In this document: one piece after another, positions 11,891 to 24,978 of the stretch
Position numbering within the stretch: position 1 is the stretch's first letter
Layout: each line of letters starts with the position of its first letter
Assembly (NCBI RefSeq): GCF_014898055.3
Contig: NW_023603184.1
Coordinates: 107,498,615-107,562,614 of the forward strand
DNA length: 64,000 bases
DNA from: Talpa occidentalis
Taxonomy: Eukaryota; Chordata; Mammalia; Eulipotyphla; Talpidae
Direction: 5' to 3'
Notes under the pieces: generated by a model
What the model was told of the DNA's origin: nothing
The model's database searches: none
What the model saw: only the letters and a program-made list of their open reading frames with translations
Position numbers and translations under genes: made by a program

Positions 11891-14800
11891 GTAAATGACT
11901 GTGTTCCTTACTCTCCCGATACATTCCCAACCCTGTAAAACAAAAGCTGGGGATGCAGGGCATCACCATCAAGGTGATGATGACCCATTCATCTGAAATT
12001 CTCCCAAAACACTATATAGTGTCAGTATAAAAGTTTATTCAATTTTACATTTTCAAAAAATGTTAAGGTTAAAGTGAAAGTCAATCAAATTTGCTTGCAA
12101 ACATAAATTTCAATTTTAATATGTTGAAATTTAATCTGTTGAAATTTACTGATTACTATTACCTACTTTGTTTTCCTGATTTACACTGTTAGGATTCTCT
12201 ACCTATCTACGTTATGCTCCTTAAAGCTAGACCTTTATATTTCTATCTCTCTATATATTATGTTATAATATAGTATTCAATATGTATTTATTATATATTA
12301 ATCAATAGATATTATAGTGATCTTTCTATTACTAATCAAATCCCTATATATATCAAAATTGAAATTTCTGATAAAATATTTAAAACTGTGCTTTGCATCT
12401 TTACACTGAGGACTTCCTCTGAAATATTTTCTTCATTTAATCTATAAATGCACTTTTAAAAATTCCTTTGAGAATTCAATGTTGTTATGTGATTTTGTGT
12501 GAGAACTCAGTGTTTACATAAAATATTATTCACTTCCTGGTGCCTTGGATCAGAGTGAAGGAGCAAACAAATCCTGGGTAAGTGGTTTTTCCTGTGGGTC
12601 AGCTCCCGCTTGAATAGTTACCCCTGACCCTAAGAATTTGACTTGAAGTGCCTCACCATGTTTTATGTTCCTGGACTGTTAGCTTATTTTCAATGTTAAG
12701 TTTCCTGTCATAGAGTGCTGTCACCTGGCCACCCCTTCTGTGTTCACCACAGAACACTGTCAGTCGAGGTGCATATGCTGCTTCCAGCGCCAAACTAAGG
12801 GACTCAGAAGCTCGAGCATTTGTAGTGGCACTTGTGCCAGCCTGCGGAGGCCTTTGTTCACCACACACTTCAGTGGTTTGCCCCAGACTCTTCTCCCGTC
12901 ATGTATCTGTTGAACACTCAGTCCGTGTTAATCTTCTGAACCATTGCTCTGAAAGTGCCATGAATCAAAGAGCAAAATAATGGTTAGATGAACATGCAAA
13001 GGTCATCTTGTAAATGTGCAAAATACACCATTAACCCCCTAAATATTATCTTTCCTTCAACTGTATTTAATGATGGCAGCTTAGAGGTCTAAAACAAGCT
13101 TGAACTTAGGGAAAATAAAACTCATTTCTCGCTTGCTTGCTTGCTTCTATTTGCCTCTTGGTAAGACAGAGAATGATAAATAGAGATCTAAGTTGGGGAG
13201 ATAGGTGAGATTAACAATGATGGTAAGAGAAATTTTGTTTATTCGTTGTATTTCATTCAATAAAAGACAAGGCACTTGGTACAGTACAAGCTCTGGGATA
13301 CCTAGATAAAGTAGCCCTGGCTATGTTCCCAGGAAGCTCATTATCTCATTAGTGAGATGAGCAGTGAAATGGACCATGCTGTAGGCCATTCAGAGCTGCA
13401 CATGAGCGGCGCAGGTTTCCAGGCCTGTGGTTGTGCAGAGGAATGGGAAGTCCCTGAGCTGTGAGTGAAAACAGATCAGGCTTCTGGAGGAATTGAGCCT
13501 TAGTAGACAGCAGCAGCTCATGAGAAAGAACCTGATGCTAACATAAGCAAAATAAAAGTAAGATAAGCAAAATTATGTTAACTTTGCATCCTTTTGGTTA
13601 AATATTTCCTTCTCTTATCACGACATATTTATTTGCTTCCAGACTTAGAACCTCAACAGATTTTTGTTGCATTGTTCAAGAGGTTTTTTTTTAATTGACT
13701 TTTTCTTTTAATTAAAATGCTTGATTTTATTCTCAAAATATGTAAAAATAGTTTGGGAGTATGCAGATAGTTATATCTCATCCAATGGAAAATCCATTGT
13801 TCCCAATTTTGTGTTATCACAGCATTTTCCCAATATTTACATTCCTGCTCCTGTCCATAGCCTTGTTGGGACAGTCACACCCTTGCTGGCTATCTATTCC
13901 CCTCATCACTGTGGCTTGACTTTCTCAGAAACCACTACAGCCTTGGCTTAGGCATTTCTGTTTACTGACAATATACTCCTTGTATAGGAATCACTATCCG
14001 TGGTTAGACAGCTAGAGGGGTATCTGAAGAATTGTAGGTAGTTAGAGTCTGAAGCACAGAGCAAACAAGGAAGAACTAATCTAGGAGAAGCTGGCTAAGT
14101 GGGTAGGAGGCAGCTCTTCAGGACTAAGAGTTTAGATTTATCTTATCAGTGATGGGCAGACCTTACAGAATTTTAAACTATTGAGTGGTAATGTCAGATT
14201 GTAAATATTATACATATTTCTATATATTAGAAATATTACTCTGGTACAGTATGGAGGATGGATGGAATTAAGATAAACTAGTTGGTAGATTCTTAAGATA
14301 ATCAAAATAAGGAAGTGCCAAGAGGGTTTCGAAGACACTGAAGGAGGAGGGTCAGCATGACCTGGAGGTCAGCTAAATATTAAAGAGGGCCACAGAAAGA
14401 GAGTCAAGACTAATTACAGGCTGTTTAATTGGACAACCAGGTAAATAATAGGTAAATCTATTTCCCCAAGATAGAATTATGAGAACCCATGTGTCAGGGG
14501 TAGGTAAATGATGATGAGTGGTTTCTGTGGAAGTTGAGTTGTCAGTGGGACATCCAACATGCAATTAGATATATAATCAGTTTTGGGGCTCAGGAGAGAG
14601 AACTGGGCTAGAGAGAAAGGTGTGAATATGCCACTATGTCAGAGAAATTATAGATGTTGATAAATTGTGTTTTTAGTCAGAATGAAAGAGGGTCAGTGCT
14701 GCTGGCACTCTCCTAAGAACATTAATATTTAATTAAATAAGTGATTGATTTGATTAAGAAAGGCTAAAAAATAGGAGACACAGGAAAATATCTAAAGAAC

Positions 14801-17800
14801 TTAGATAGTGTGACTATTGAGACCCAGTGTGAAGCATTTTCGTATTCTCAAGAAGGAAGAGATAGACAGTATCTGACCTTAGCAGCAAATAGTGTATGTA
14901 TTGAGAGTCAGCCTTGGAATTTGACTATCACCTCAGCATGTGTACATTATGAGAGGAAGGAACCAGCAGATAAGGAGACACTGATAATGGTAGATAATTA
15001 GCTGATGGGGAACCATCTGTTTGGCCAGTTCTGTTTTCACTGTCTCTCTTCCAATATAGCAATTAGGATTGAACAAAACACTAAATAACTTAAGTACATT
15101 AAGACAGATGTTCTCAATATGTCATTATATTAGTAGAACTTCACATCATAGTCTAATTTTAGGTAATCTGAAGATATATTTTTGATCCATATTCAAGTGT
15201 CATCAGTTAAACTTCCAGATATTTTTCTTATGACCAGTTACCAAACCATGTTGCCCCTCCAGGAGAGGGAAAGAGAGAGGGAGAGACAGAGTTTAAATAA
15301 CTTTAATGTTACTTAGTAGTCTAATGTTTTAGGGCATATTTAGTTCTTTTTGATATATATATATAGTGATTAAAATGTCACTTTTCAATAAAGCCTTTAA
15401 ATATATCAACTTGGCAAGTTCCATCATCCCTTTGAAGGCACACAGCATTTAAAATATATGAAATTAGCATTCTTCATTACATATTACTGTCTTGGGCATG
15501 TAGCAATTTATAAGGCTGGGCAATCTAATGAATCTCACTTTTAAAGTAATATTTGTTCCCTGACCTATATGTACACAAAAACATATATAATTCTGCTACT
15601 TTTACCTCATGAAACTCTAAAATTAACTCTCATATTTCAGAGACAGCATAGATGATAGATTCAAACCTATAGGAAGGGATTTTCAGTGTCATCTGATTCC
15701 TTATAAATTACTTTATTTCACAAAAATTATAACTTCATGTCTCAGTAAATGTACCCATATACTGAATTTAAATAGTATATAATGACTAAGATAACCTCAG
15801 CATTTCAGAGCACTAGAATAATAAAAGATTCAACTTGAGCCTTTAATACATTTCACTTTCTCACTGTTACTAGTTTGATCCCCAAATTTGTGCACAGCTT
15901 TGGCTAAATGCAGTAGGTATTAGATCTATCTAAATGTGAGTCGCAGAATATGACCCTTGTACTCCCACTGTGTTTCATTGAATCAATATGCCATTGATTG
16001 TTAGATATAGGATTGTTTTGTGTATTACTAAGAAGGAAAAAGAATTGCTGTCAATTAAACTGACGTCATGCTTCAGAGGTATTATACGTGGGAGAAAATA
16101 TGCATCTTAGAATCAGTGAAATGTGGTGTGTGTGGGAATGTAGGCAAAAAATTAGTTTTACGGCACATAGCAGCATAATGAAAATTCCAGTCATAGTATA
16201 TACCATTCTTTGTGCCCATGACAATTTACATACCAAAATCAGTATTGTGTTGGGACAAAAGCTCCAAGTGTATTTGTTTGTTCCTCAATTCCAGTTTCCT
16301 GAAAGCTGGCTAAATATGTTCTGTATGAAAATATTTTTCCAAGACGCCTTACATCATTTTTTAGATATCCAGTAAGTTTAAATTGATGTCATTTTGGACA
16401 TAATTTGGCAGTGTTTACTAAAAGCTTGAAAAAGGTTTGATCCTTTGATCTGTGGGTGATATGTCAAAGAAAGTATTGTTGAATAAAGGAAACGTTATGT
16501 AACATAAACATTCATGACATCATTATTTATTCTAGTCAAAATCAGTAATAGCTTAAGCTGCCCATTAATAGAAAATAATTTATTCTGCAACCATTAAAAT
16601 CAAACTTGAGAAAGGTTTACCAGATAAAATAAATCTTTATGTGCAAAGAATAAATGGCAGACACAGGATGTAAATTATGCTGCTGCTAAATAATGTGGAA
16701 AATAAATAAGAAAAAAAGGTTGAGAGAAATACACCAAACTACCAGTATTTGGTTGATTGGCAGTAAGGTACAAATTTTTTAAAATATTTTTTGCATTTTC
16801 CAAATGTGCTATAATTCTATTTATTTGATACCTTCTAGCTTTGACATTTTCATGCTAATTTTCTTAGTTCTTTTGAACCGGGTTTGCTTTTTTTTTTTTT
16901 TTTTTGTGGGACCCTTGCCAGAGGCAGCCTCACAGCCCAGCGCTCAACCACTGTGCCACCAGGGGAGGCCCTGAACCGGGTTTGCTTTTATCCAGAGAGT
17001 TTGAGTCTCTATAATTCCATTTTGCCACACATTTCATGTCCCTTTTTGGCAGTCAGGCTTCCTTCCATGTTTCCTTCCCAGAACCCTCAGTTTCATTCAG
17101 TAAGTGGATATGCTACCATCTTGCCCAGCCTCAGGTGAACCTCACCCACTGTCTACCATGGCAAACAAATTTAATTATAGATAAGGAGATGGGGATTTGG
17201 GCAATTGATTCTGGCTTAAAACTTCAAGATGATAGCTTCTGTATGGATTCAGAAGGACTTACTTGTTTCTTGGATATACTAGACTTGAATGTGTCTGAGG
17301 ATGCGAGAGAGGCATTGGGGACACAGACATAACACTGTAGAGAGCTTTAGTGCAGTCTGAACTCACTAACAAAAGCAAGTAGTGAAAATAAGCATAGAGC
17401 CTGCCTCATGAAGAGTCTAGTCCTGTTCCTGAGCTTCAGGGTGCTTCCTCCCTATCAGGCCTCTGCTCATGTGTGTCATAAAGAGTGATATTATTACTGA
17501 CATTCTCCACAGCTGCTGTATTCTTGCTTGTTGGCTGGTTCAAGTGGCTGGTGATCTGCCTCCTTTTTCCTTGTTCCCGCTCCCTGGGTGCATTCTTTAC
17601 GTTGTTTCTATCATCATCTGGGTTCTTCTATGTTAATTATCACTAAAAGAATCATTTCACTGAAAATGCCAATATTCTTCAAGTTTCTTGTGATATTATT
17701 ACAGAGAAAACAGTTGAGCTTTAGGAAGGGAAGTCATGAGCGTGGCCGTGCACTACCAGAGAGCTATCCCATGAAAATCAGGGCGATTGGTTGTGGCCAA

Positions 17801-19805
17801 TTTCAAAAACAGTTGTGTGACCAAGGCAAAAGGAGGAGCTGCCCATGAGCTATGCATAAATGGGCTGTTGCATGCTCAGCTGTCTGCCCACACTTTCTAG
17901 CATTGGGATTGCCAGAGGTAGAACAGTATTTCTAAGCTTTTTGTGTTCTATAACAGCAACTTTTTTCTACCACTGCATATATATTATTAATAAAATATTT
18001 CCTTTTAAACATTTACCTCGCTCCCTGTGTGTATCAATGGCTAGAGGTTATCTTCTGCACCTTCACACACACCTGTAGGCAAGATCACATTTAATGACCA
18101 GAGAATGGAGAGCTTTAATTCTCATCTAAGAATATCCAGGGGGAAAAAAAATAGCATTCCTTTCCTCATAAATGGTAAACTTGTCTTTAAAACTCTTACC
18201 CTGAGGAATACCAGTTTATCCTTGCCCTTGAATTTAGTGCAGGTTTTCTGTTAACTCTGTTCTGGTGGCAACAGAAGGTGCATTCCCTTGGAAGGAGCCA
18301 TCAGTTGAGGTGTGTTTGTGACGACATACAGTCTGAACTATCAGGCTGAGACTGTGATTCTGTGATTAAAACCATCAAGCCACCTGCCATGGGGCTTCTC
18401 ACTTCCAAGACAACAAAATAGCTCTGGTTCCAAACACTTCAGTAATTTGCAGAAAAGTTGGAAGCAAAGAAGTAAAGAAAGAACAAACTACTGTAGAATA
18501 GTCACAAGGGATGGAAGTAATACAATGTTTTTTTCAAATTCCAGATGTTTGAGATTTTGCTCCAAAAAAATGATCCTGAGTGCTTTTCTAGAATGTAAAG
18601 ATATGAAGATTCTTGCTTTGAAGCACATGTGCTTTTAATTGCCTCTTTTTCTAACAGCCCTGTTTTCTCAGCAAGCCAGATACCTATGTCCTTCTTCCCA
18701 GCTGCAGATGTAATGACTGTAGTATCTACATACTACAGTCCATCGATAACTGCTTTAATCCATTGATACTGCTTAGCTCACCCAAGCAAGTGTGTTACGT
18801 TTTACACATATTTTACAAGCTAGAAAAACTTTAAACAAAAGTCAAAAGCTGTGAGTGAACAGTTTTCTCCTCAGAAAGCAAAAACTGGGTTGCAGGGAAG
18901 AAGGAGCAGCGTGGGGAGAGGACAGTGTTGCGTGACTGGAGGACTGCGTTGCTCAATACATAATCCGGTTAGCTCTATCTGTTACACATGAACATGTTCC
19001 CTTGCATCATTGTGATGCACACACCTTTGTCTCCAGGGCCCCTGTAGGGACACCAGGCTTAGGTAACGCTGCTCTCTTCTTGCCGCATTTACTAAATGGT
19101 GTTAGAGCAGGTGGTGTTTTACTGATGCCGATGTAGAATGTGTTGAAAATAGTGTGATGTACTTAACTTGGAGTTAGCTTACTTTCCGTTTTGCGTTCTT
19201 TTTCATTCTTCTTGATGTCTGTGCTGCTCAGTAAAGGCACCTTTTGATCTACACTTGAGTTAGTTCTGCTGCACTGTCATGTATGAAAATTATGTGCTCC
19301 TAAAAATTGAAAATGCAACTATTTCCTTTTGCTAGACTAAATATATAAGTCATAAAATATCAAGGTAGTTCTTTCTTCATTTCATATCCAGGTGATTTTT
19401 AAGATAACCATCTGACTTTGAAACAACAATAGAACAAAAAAATGAACAGAATCAATAGTTTTGATCTCAGCTTGAAAATGTAATATATATGTGGTGGTAG
19501 ACTGGGCTTGGAACTAATAGACTTGATTCTGAGGGAAAGGAAACTCCGTGAATCAATTTTATGAAATCCATGAGATCTTTTAACGCATTAACCTACTAAG
19601 TCGAAGTCTTGATTGCAAAAAATGGATACCTTAATTCTGAGCCATTTATTTCCTTCTTGCCAGTAGGATCTGGCTTATGATGCCACCAAAAATTTACAAA
19701 TGAGAACATCCTAGACTTTGTTGTCTAAGCTGTTCCCGTGTGCTTGTTCTGTTTTAAACTTGCTTATTAATTCAAAATTACATGTGTGGTTTTTGTTATT
19801 TTAAG
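11891..19805 (+). other. OSBPL6: OSBPL6 intron (7.9 kb), the longest in the window
   Basis: AT-rich intron with few intact repeats. The only well-defined element is a short SINE at 16892-16971. A (GCTT)n-like stretch lies near 13130-13146, and a (TA) run at 15354-15364. The CpG-richer patch at 12700-12860 has a short minus-strand open frame but no recognisable product. I see no supported exon. Confidence 0.65.
16892..16971 (-). mobile_element. Short tRNA-derived SINE copy, antisense, with 18-bp TSD
   Basis: Read on the minus strand it begins GGGCCTCCCCTGGTGGCACA, runs through GTTGAGCGCTGGGCTGTGAG, ends at GGGTCCCACA and then a poly-A. It is flanked by perfect direct repeats at 16874-16891 and 16972-16989 (TGAACCGGGTTTGCTTTT). 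It lacks the 3' half (from the GCAGACCTCTCC segment to the AAATAAAT tail) seen in the long copies. It is one of two short-form copies in the window; the other is at 52182-52296. Confidence 0.9.
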
Positions 19806-19913
19806 GCTCTCAACCAGAATGCTGAACTGAGGAGTCGGTTGAACAGAATACATTCAGAATCTATTATTTGTGATCAGGTTGTCAGTGTCAATATTATTCC
19901 TAGTCCTGATGAG
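19806..19913 (+). CDS. OSBPL6: OSBPL6 coding exon d (linker)
   Basis: The acceptor is TTTTAAG and the donor GAG|GTAAGA. The 108-bp exon encodes 36 residues: ALNQNAELRSRLNRIHSESI and ICDQVVSVNIIPSPDE. It is phase 0-0. It finishes the helical segment begun in the previous exon and leads into the region before the FFAT motif. Skipping it would keep the frame. Confidence 0.96.
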
Positions 19914-21598
19914 GTAAGACTCATTTTTAATAGATGTAGAATATTTATGTTAAAAGTGTCAAAACCTATTGCCTGTTTTTATTTTTACCCAGTTCTTTCA
20001 ATGTTAACAAGACTCCTGAATAAATATTTGTGTTGCTGACAGCTTCCCAGCACAAAGTGCTGACACTTTGGAGTAAGGGATATAGATGAAGTGGATATCA
20101 TTTATTCTTGGTCATCAGTATCTCTTTTTTATTTATTCCTGTGTTCGCCTCATGTCAGAATATTTTGTTTATGTATACTCCAGCTTGTGAATTTTCTGTG
20201 TTTTCCCAGTCTTCATTTGATATGTTCATTATCATCAAAAAATCCATGGAATGCTAGCTAAGAAGGTGCTAGATAAAAATTTTCTTGAAGTTTTGAAAGC
20301 CCTAATGAGAGACATCATCTGATCTTGTTAAGCTAATACTAATGGTGCTGCTATAGCTACTATTGATGATGATGATGATAATTAATAGCTAACGTGTGTC
20401 AAATGGGCACTTACTATGTGCTAGGCACTGTACTTACCATTTGATGTGTATTATCTCATTTGACTCTCCCAGCAAAACTTGTAGGTGCTGCTATTGTCAC
20501 ATTTTTCAGATTAAAAGATCTGCTAAATTTAGTACTACTAAAATGTAGTAATAGCACAGGAAGACATTCAATATTTGGGCTTGACTTCAGAGTATTAATT
20601 CTGTTTATAATCCTTTATAAAAATGTTTATAACTTTAATAATTTATACTTTTCAACATATTGTAGCTTTATAAAAAGTGATACATGTAACAAAGAGATAC
20701 TAAGGTCATATTTGTGCCAAAAACATATTGTGCTAAAATCCTACAGGTGCCAGTGTTCTACCATTAGAAAATATCATCCAAGACAGCTTCTCTATGACTT
20801 ATTTCCCATCCTATGTCCCCTCATCTCTGTGGGTCCCAGGATCTCTGGTAACACTCATCCTTATTCAGCTGCCCAGAATCTAGAAGTACTTCTAAAATTT
20901 TGTCACTCAGAAATTTTAACGTCTCAGTTTGAGTCTTCTTTTCAGCCTGAAATGTGTACTGAAATATATTTTTCCTCACATTATAGTTTTCTTCCATATT
21001 TTTCTAATTGAAACTCAAACAGCCTCATTAAAAACAGTATTTATTGCTTACTGAATAAAATATAGTTTGAAATAAGTTTCAATATTCTAGTCATATGTTT
21101 CATTGGTTAAAACTCATGATCAAATTGGAAAATGACTTTTATATATTGTCTCAAAAATTAGTCTTGTAGACTGTCTTCTTACCAATTCTCTAGTGGTTTC
21201 CACAAGTTTTTCTTGAGGTCTAGTGTGCTGGTTAGAATATAACTAATAATGACACACCTACGTATATGAGGATGGACTTCTCTCTACAGCCAATTCACTG
21301 TATTGAGAGAGACTCAATATGTTACATTCCATTTACTATCAATTGGGCATAGATTTAAAATCAACTCACAGAACCAACATCTTTGAACTATGCCTTGTGC
21401 ATTCTGTAGACAGAGAGAGGAAAGAAGCTTCATCAGAGGTGATTACTGAGATGCAAGTGAACATTATTTGTGGTCAATACTCTTAACATATGGTGTGTGT
21501 TTCACAGGAAATCTGGCTAGGACATGATGATCTGATTAGAACAGATAGCTATTTTAAGGGAAAAAATGATTACTCCTTCTGCTCTTCTTTTACTGTAG
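19914..21598 (+). other. OSBPL6: OSBPL6 intron with a MIR element
   Basis: The 1.7-kb intron contains a MIR relic at about 20375-20510. The 183-codon open frame at 20460-21011 starts inside that MIR and has no recognisable domain, so I treat it as chance. Confidence 0.7.
20375..20510 (+). mobile_element. MIR SINE
   Basis: The core CACTTACTATGTGCTAGGCA and the following ATCTCATTTGACTC and ACTTGTAGGTGCTGCTATT are the familiar MIR order (size-class core, then the 'tcatttaatcctcacaac' and 'gaggtaggtactatt' blocks). It is diverged and without a visible tail, as expected of an ancient mammalian insertion. A short (GAT)n run lies just upstream. Confidence 0.85.
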
Positions 21599-21736
21599 AC
21601 TGGTGAGCAAATCCATGTCAGTCTCCCCCTCTCACAGCAAGTAGCCAATGAGAGTCGCCTGTCCATGTCAGAGTCTGTCTCTGAGTTCTTTGATGCCCAA
21701 GAAGTACTCCTCTCTGCAAGCTCCTCAGAGAATGAG
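21599..21736 (+). CDS. OSBPL6: OSBPL6 coding exon e (FFAT motif, VAP binding)
   Basis: The acceptor is TTACTGTAG and the donor GAG|GTAAGT. The 138-bp exon (phase 0-0) reads TGEQIHVSLPLSQQVANESR, LSMSESVSEFFDAQEVLLSA and SSSENE. EFFDAQE, at 21683-21703, matches the canonical FFAT consensus, which binds the MSP domain of VAPA/VAPB and tethers ORPs to the endoplasmic reticulum. The Ser-rich, acidic flanks are typical of phosphoregulated FFAT motifs (family knowledge). Because the exon is a multiple of three with matched phases, its skipping would remove the ER-targeting motif alone. Confidence 0.97.
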
Positions 21737-22093
21737 GTAAGTTTCTTTGATGTGTCAGTCCCATCTGCTTCTAACCATGAGTTTGGGTTAAAGAGAGTAA
21801 GAGAATGGAAATTTTTAAATATCATAGTAAGATGTTCAAATAGTAGCAAAGCCAAAAGCATACAAATATTAGTTCCCTTTTACTAAGCACTTAACACTTC
21901 AGAGCACCAAGTTATTATTATTAAATTAGATGAACAAAAGGAAAAAATCAAGCATTTATTTTGACTTGCTTGTATGATTCATATTTCAGGTTAATGAAGT
22001 AGTTGACAGTTCTTTATGCAAGACTAGCAAATAACTAGAATGAATGAGAAAAATTAGAATATCAACAATCATCCTCTCACATGCATGTGCGTG

Positions 22094-22121
22094 CACACAC
22101 ACACACACACACACACACACC
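22094..22121 (+). repeat. (CA)n microsatellite
   Basis: About 14 uninterrupted CA units, preceded by an alternating purine-pyrimidine lead (ATGCATGTGCGTG). Confidence 0.95.
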
Positions 22122-23614
22122 CCTTTGCCAGAGACATGAATTTGAGTTTAAAAGGATAATATCTCTCCTATCTCTAGCTGGATAATTATGGTACCTCCCT
22201 ATCATGAAGAGTTCTTCAGTTCTCCTGGATTATTTTTCATTTTTGTAAGTCTTGGAATGTTCTTGGGAATATGAAATCTCTTTCTGGGTCATGTTGCAGA
22301 AATTAATTCTTTTCTGAAATTTAGTTGAGTATGCTTTTATTTTTATTTTTTTGCATGAGAAACACAGCCAAAACTCTTTCCCACACATTTGACTAGGAAT
22401 TTTGTCATTTGAGATTGCAGATCTCTACTGCACTTTCACAAAAAAGGAAATGAAATAGTTGTTTAATGTTATTTCCATATGTATAGGAAATAGATTGGAA
22501 GAAAACATCCTGACAATTAGTAGTTGTTGTTTTGGATGTTTGGAATTATGAGTGATTTTAGAAACAAAAATAAGTGGCAAAGGGAAAGAAATAATGAAGG
22601 CCGATCACTTTTATAATGGGGAAAAGGTAAAATAGAGTTCTTGTATCCGGTACTGAATTTGTTACCACGCCAACCCATGCACCTGCCTCTCAGATCCCCA
22701 ATCAGCCATTAAGATTCTTAGATACTCCCACTCACTAGCCAAGTACCAGTTTCATTATTCATAATGACAATTGATGCTATCAGATGGACAAAATAATCAT
22801 GCTTGCTGATTAGTGTCTCTTTCCCTGTAGGCAAATCTGCATGAAGCTTAATTGTAGTCAGGAGGTTGCTTTGTGAGCAAAGAATGGGGAGAAGGAGGAG
22901 TGAGTTGAGTGAACTTAAGGCTGGGAGGGCTGGGATGTAATAACTCCATGCTTTCATCTTCATTAAACTGATATTCTGCCACTTGGCGGGTGTTTGTACC
23001 TGTGGACCAGTGTCTGTACCCCCAGGGACCACCATGCTGAAGACAGGCTAACAGCATTTTCTTTTCTGACTCTCTCTTTCCTGAGTTGCCATTGCCAACC
23101 ACTCATTCATCCTCTTCAATCAGGTTACAGTCAAATTTACATCATCTGAACTCATTATCATTTGTTGATCCATCAACTGATGGCACTATAACTTAGTGTT
23201 CTGAAAGCAATCTAATTTCCCTGTTTCTAAGTTCTTGGGCACACTCAGGCTTCTTGCACCAGACTCTGCTAATAGAGGAATGAAGAGAACATGGAGCAGA
23301 TTGTTGCATGAGTCCAAGCAAGATGGTGGAGCCACCCTCAAGAGAAGAGTGAATTTTGTAGTGGAGAGGTGATGAGGAAGTAGAGGGCAGGGGTGCATGG
23401 AGAAGGTACATTCAATTTGAGGCATTGTGGGTTTATCAGACCACTCGATGGAATTATCTGGTGAGCATTTAAATACTCGCATCTAAAACTAAAAGAGAGC
23501 AGGTCTAAAGAGAATGAGAGTTGGCTCAGGGTCCACATAGCATTGTTACCTGGGTGCTGCACTGAACCTCTAACTCAGTGTGTCTCCATAAAATGAATTA
23601 ATTGACAAACCTCT

Positions 23615-23616
<2 letters not shown>

Positions 23617-23704
<88 letters not shown>
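23617..23704 (+). repeat. Compound (CA)n(CT)n microsatellite
   Basis: About 15 CA units (23617-23646) pass directly into about 27 CT units (23647-23700). The CT part is a ~54-base homopyrimidine tract. Downstream, AACACTCATGTGGAAAAACA recurs in imperfect tandem (23720-23765). Confidence 0.96.
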
Positions 23705-23705
<1 letters not shown>

Positions 23706-24629
23706 ACGTAGAAAAACAAAACACTCATGTGGAAAAACAACACGCTCATGTGGAAAAACAACAACACACAAACATACCCATGTTTATCTAAGTGTTTTTG
23801 TCCCCAAGTGTTTACACTGAATGCCAAGGGCACTTCCCTTGTGTGGCTTCTGTCACCTGAATACTCTCAGATCCCAGCCTCAGCTACTGCTCACACCTGC
23901 TAATATAGATCTCACTCGAGGTGCACTGAGATTGTAGAGTTCCTTCACATCTACACAAACCATTATATGGGCAGGGGTATAGCACCATTTCTATCATACA
24001 TTAGTTTGAGCAAGCTTAGAAATTAAATTGGAATAGGCTGTATATATTTTTATAGGATAAATGAGTGTTTTCTTAATAAATATTCAGAAAATATACATGC
24101 ATGCAACATGAGTTTCTGTCAGGCAGGTTAGACATAATTGGGTGTGAACTTTGTGCAGAGAAATCCTATCAATCGAGTGGGGAAAAAATTACATCTTTTT
24201 TCTACCAAGCTAAGGAAGGTGGCTCTCATGAGCCTGCTAGTTTAACTTTTCACTCTGCTGCTGTCAGTGGAAACTGGAAACCATTTACAGTGGGAAAAAT
24301 AGCCATTGCAAGATGACTTTATTCATCTTTTGCCATCATTACAGACTTGCTCATGAAGACTTCTGGTATTCTTTATGCATGCAAACATTCTGTCTCCCTA
24401 AAATATAAGAACTCTTCTCAACTCTCATTTGTTGTCTTTGTGTCATAACTGTATAGTGAACACATTGCCATTGCAAATAAAGATTGTTAAAGTGGAAATG
24501 TACTCAGAACTCTATAAAACATGTCAATTGATCTATTTTTAGTATGTAAAGATGGATTGTCATTATGTTTGTATATGTGTTTTGAAATTGAGGGGAATCA
24601 CCAAATAACTGATTGTTAAAAGTGGTTTC

Positions 24630-24633
<4 letters not shown>

Positions 24634-24660
<27 letters not shown>

Positions 24661-24978
24661 GATCTTTTTTTTTTTTTTTTTATAGAGGCATGTTTTATTT
24701 ATTTATTTATTATATTTGTTTGTTTTGTTTATACATGCACTGGGTACAGTCAGAAGCGCGGGAGGGTGAGAGAATTCACCAGAGCCAGAGCGGGGAGCAG
24801 AGCAGGCAGAGGGGCTGAAGTACACTGCTGAGGGGAGCAGCGGGTGGCAGGAGAGGTCTGCGCACCATGTGGGATCTTCCTCCGGTGGCCGGGGAGCAGC
24901 CGGGGATCGAACCAGCGCCGCAGAGGCCGCGGGCAGCTTCGCAACCCAGCGCTCAACCGCTGCGCCACCGGGGAGGCC
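24634..24978 (-). mobile_element. Long tRNA-derived SINE, antisense, with 16-bp TSD
   Basis: On the minus strand it begins GGCCTCCCCGGTGGCGCAGC, has a box-B-like GGTTCGATCCC, the GCAGACCTCTCCTGCC block, GAATTCTCTCACCCTCCCGC, and ends in an AAATAAAT and A tail. Identical 16-bp direct repeats (AAAAGTGGTTTCCTTT) flank it at 24618-24633 and 24979-24994. Many CpGs remain intact. High integrity and a perfect TSD indicate a recent insertion. The T tract on the plus strand is interrupted (24657-24664), so the tail is bipartite. Confidence 0.95.

Noticed and set aside
20460..21011. 183-codon open frame on the plus strand
   Set aside because: It starts in a MIR element inside an OSBPL6 intron and has no domain, splice context or recognisable product.
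23570..23833. Frames rich in Arg-Glu or His-Thr
   Set aside because: Pure translations of the CA/CT microsatellite.
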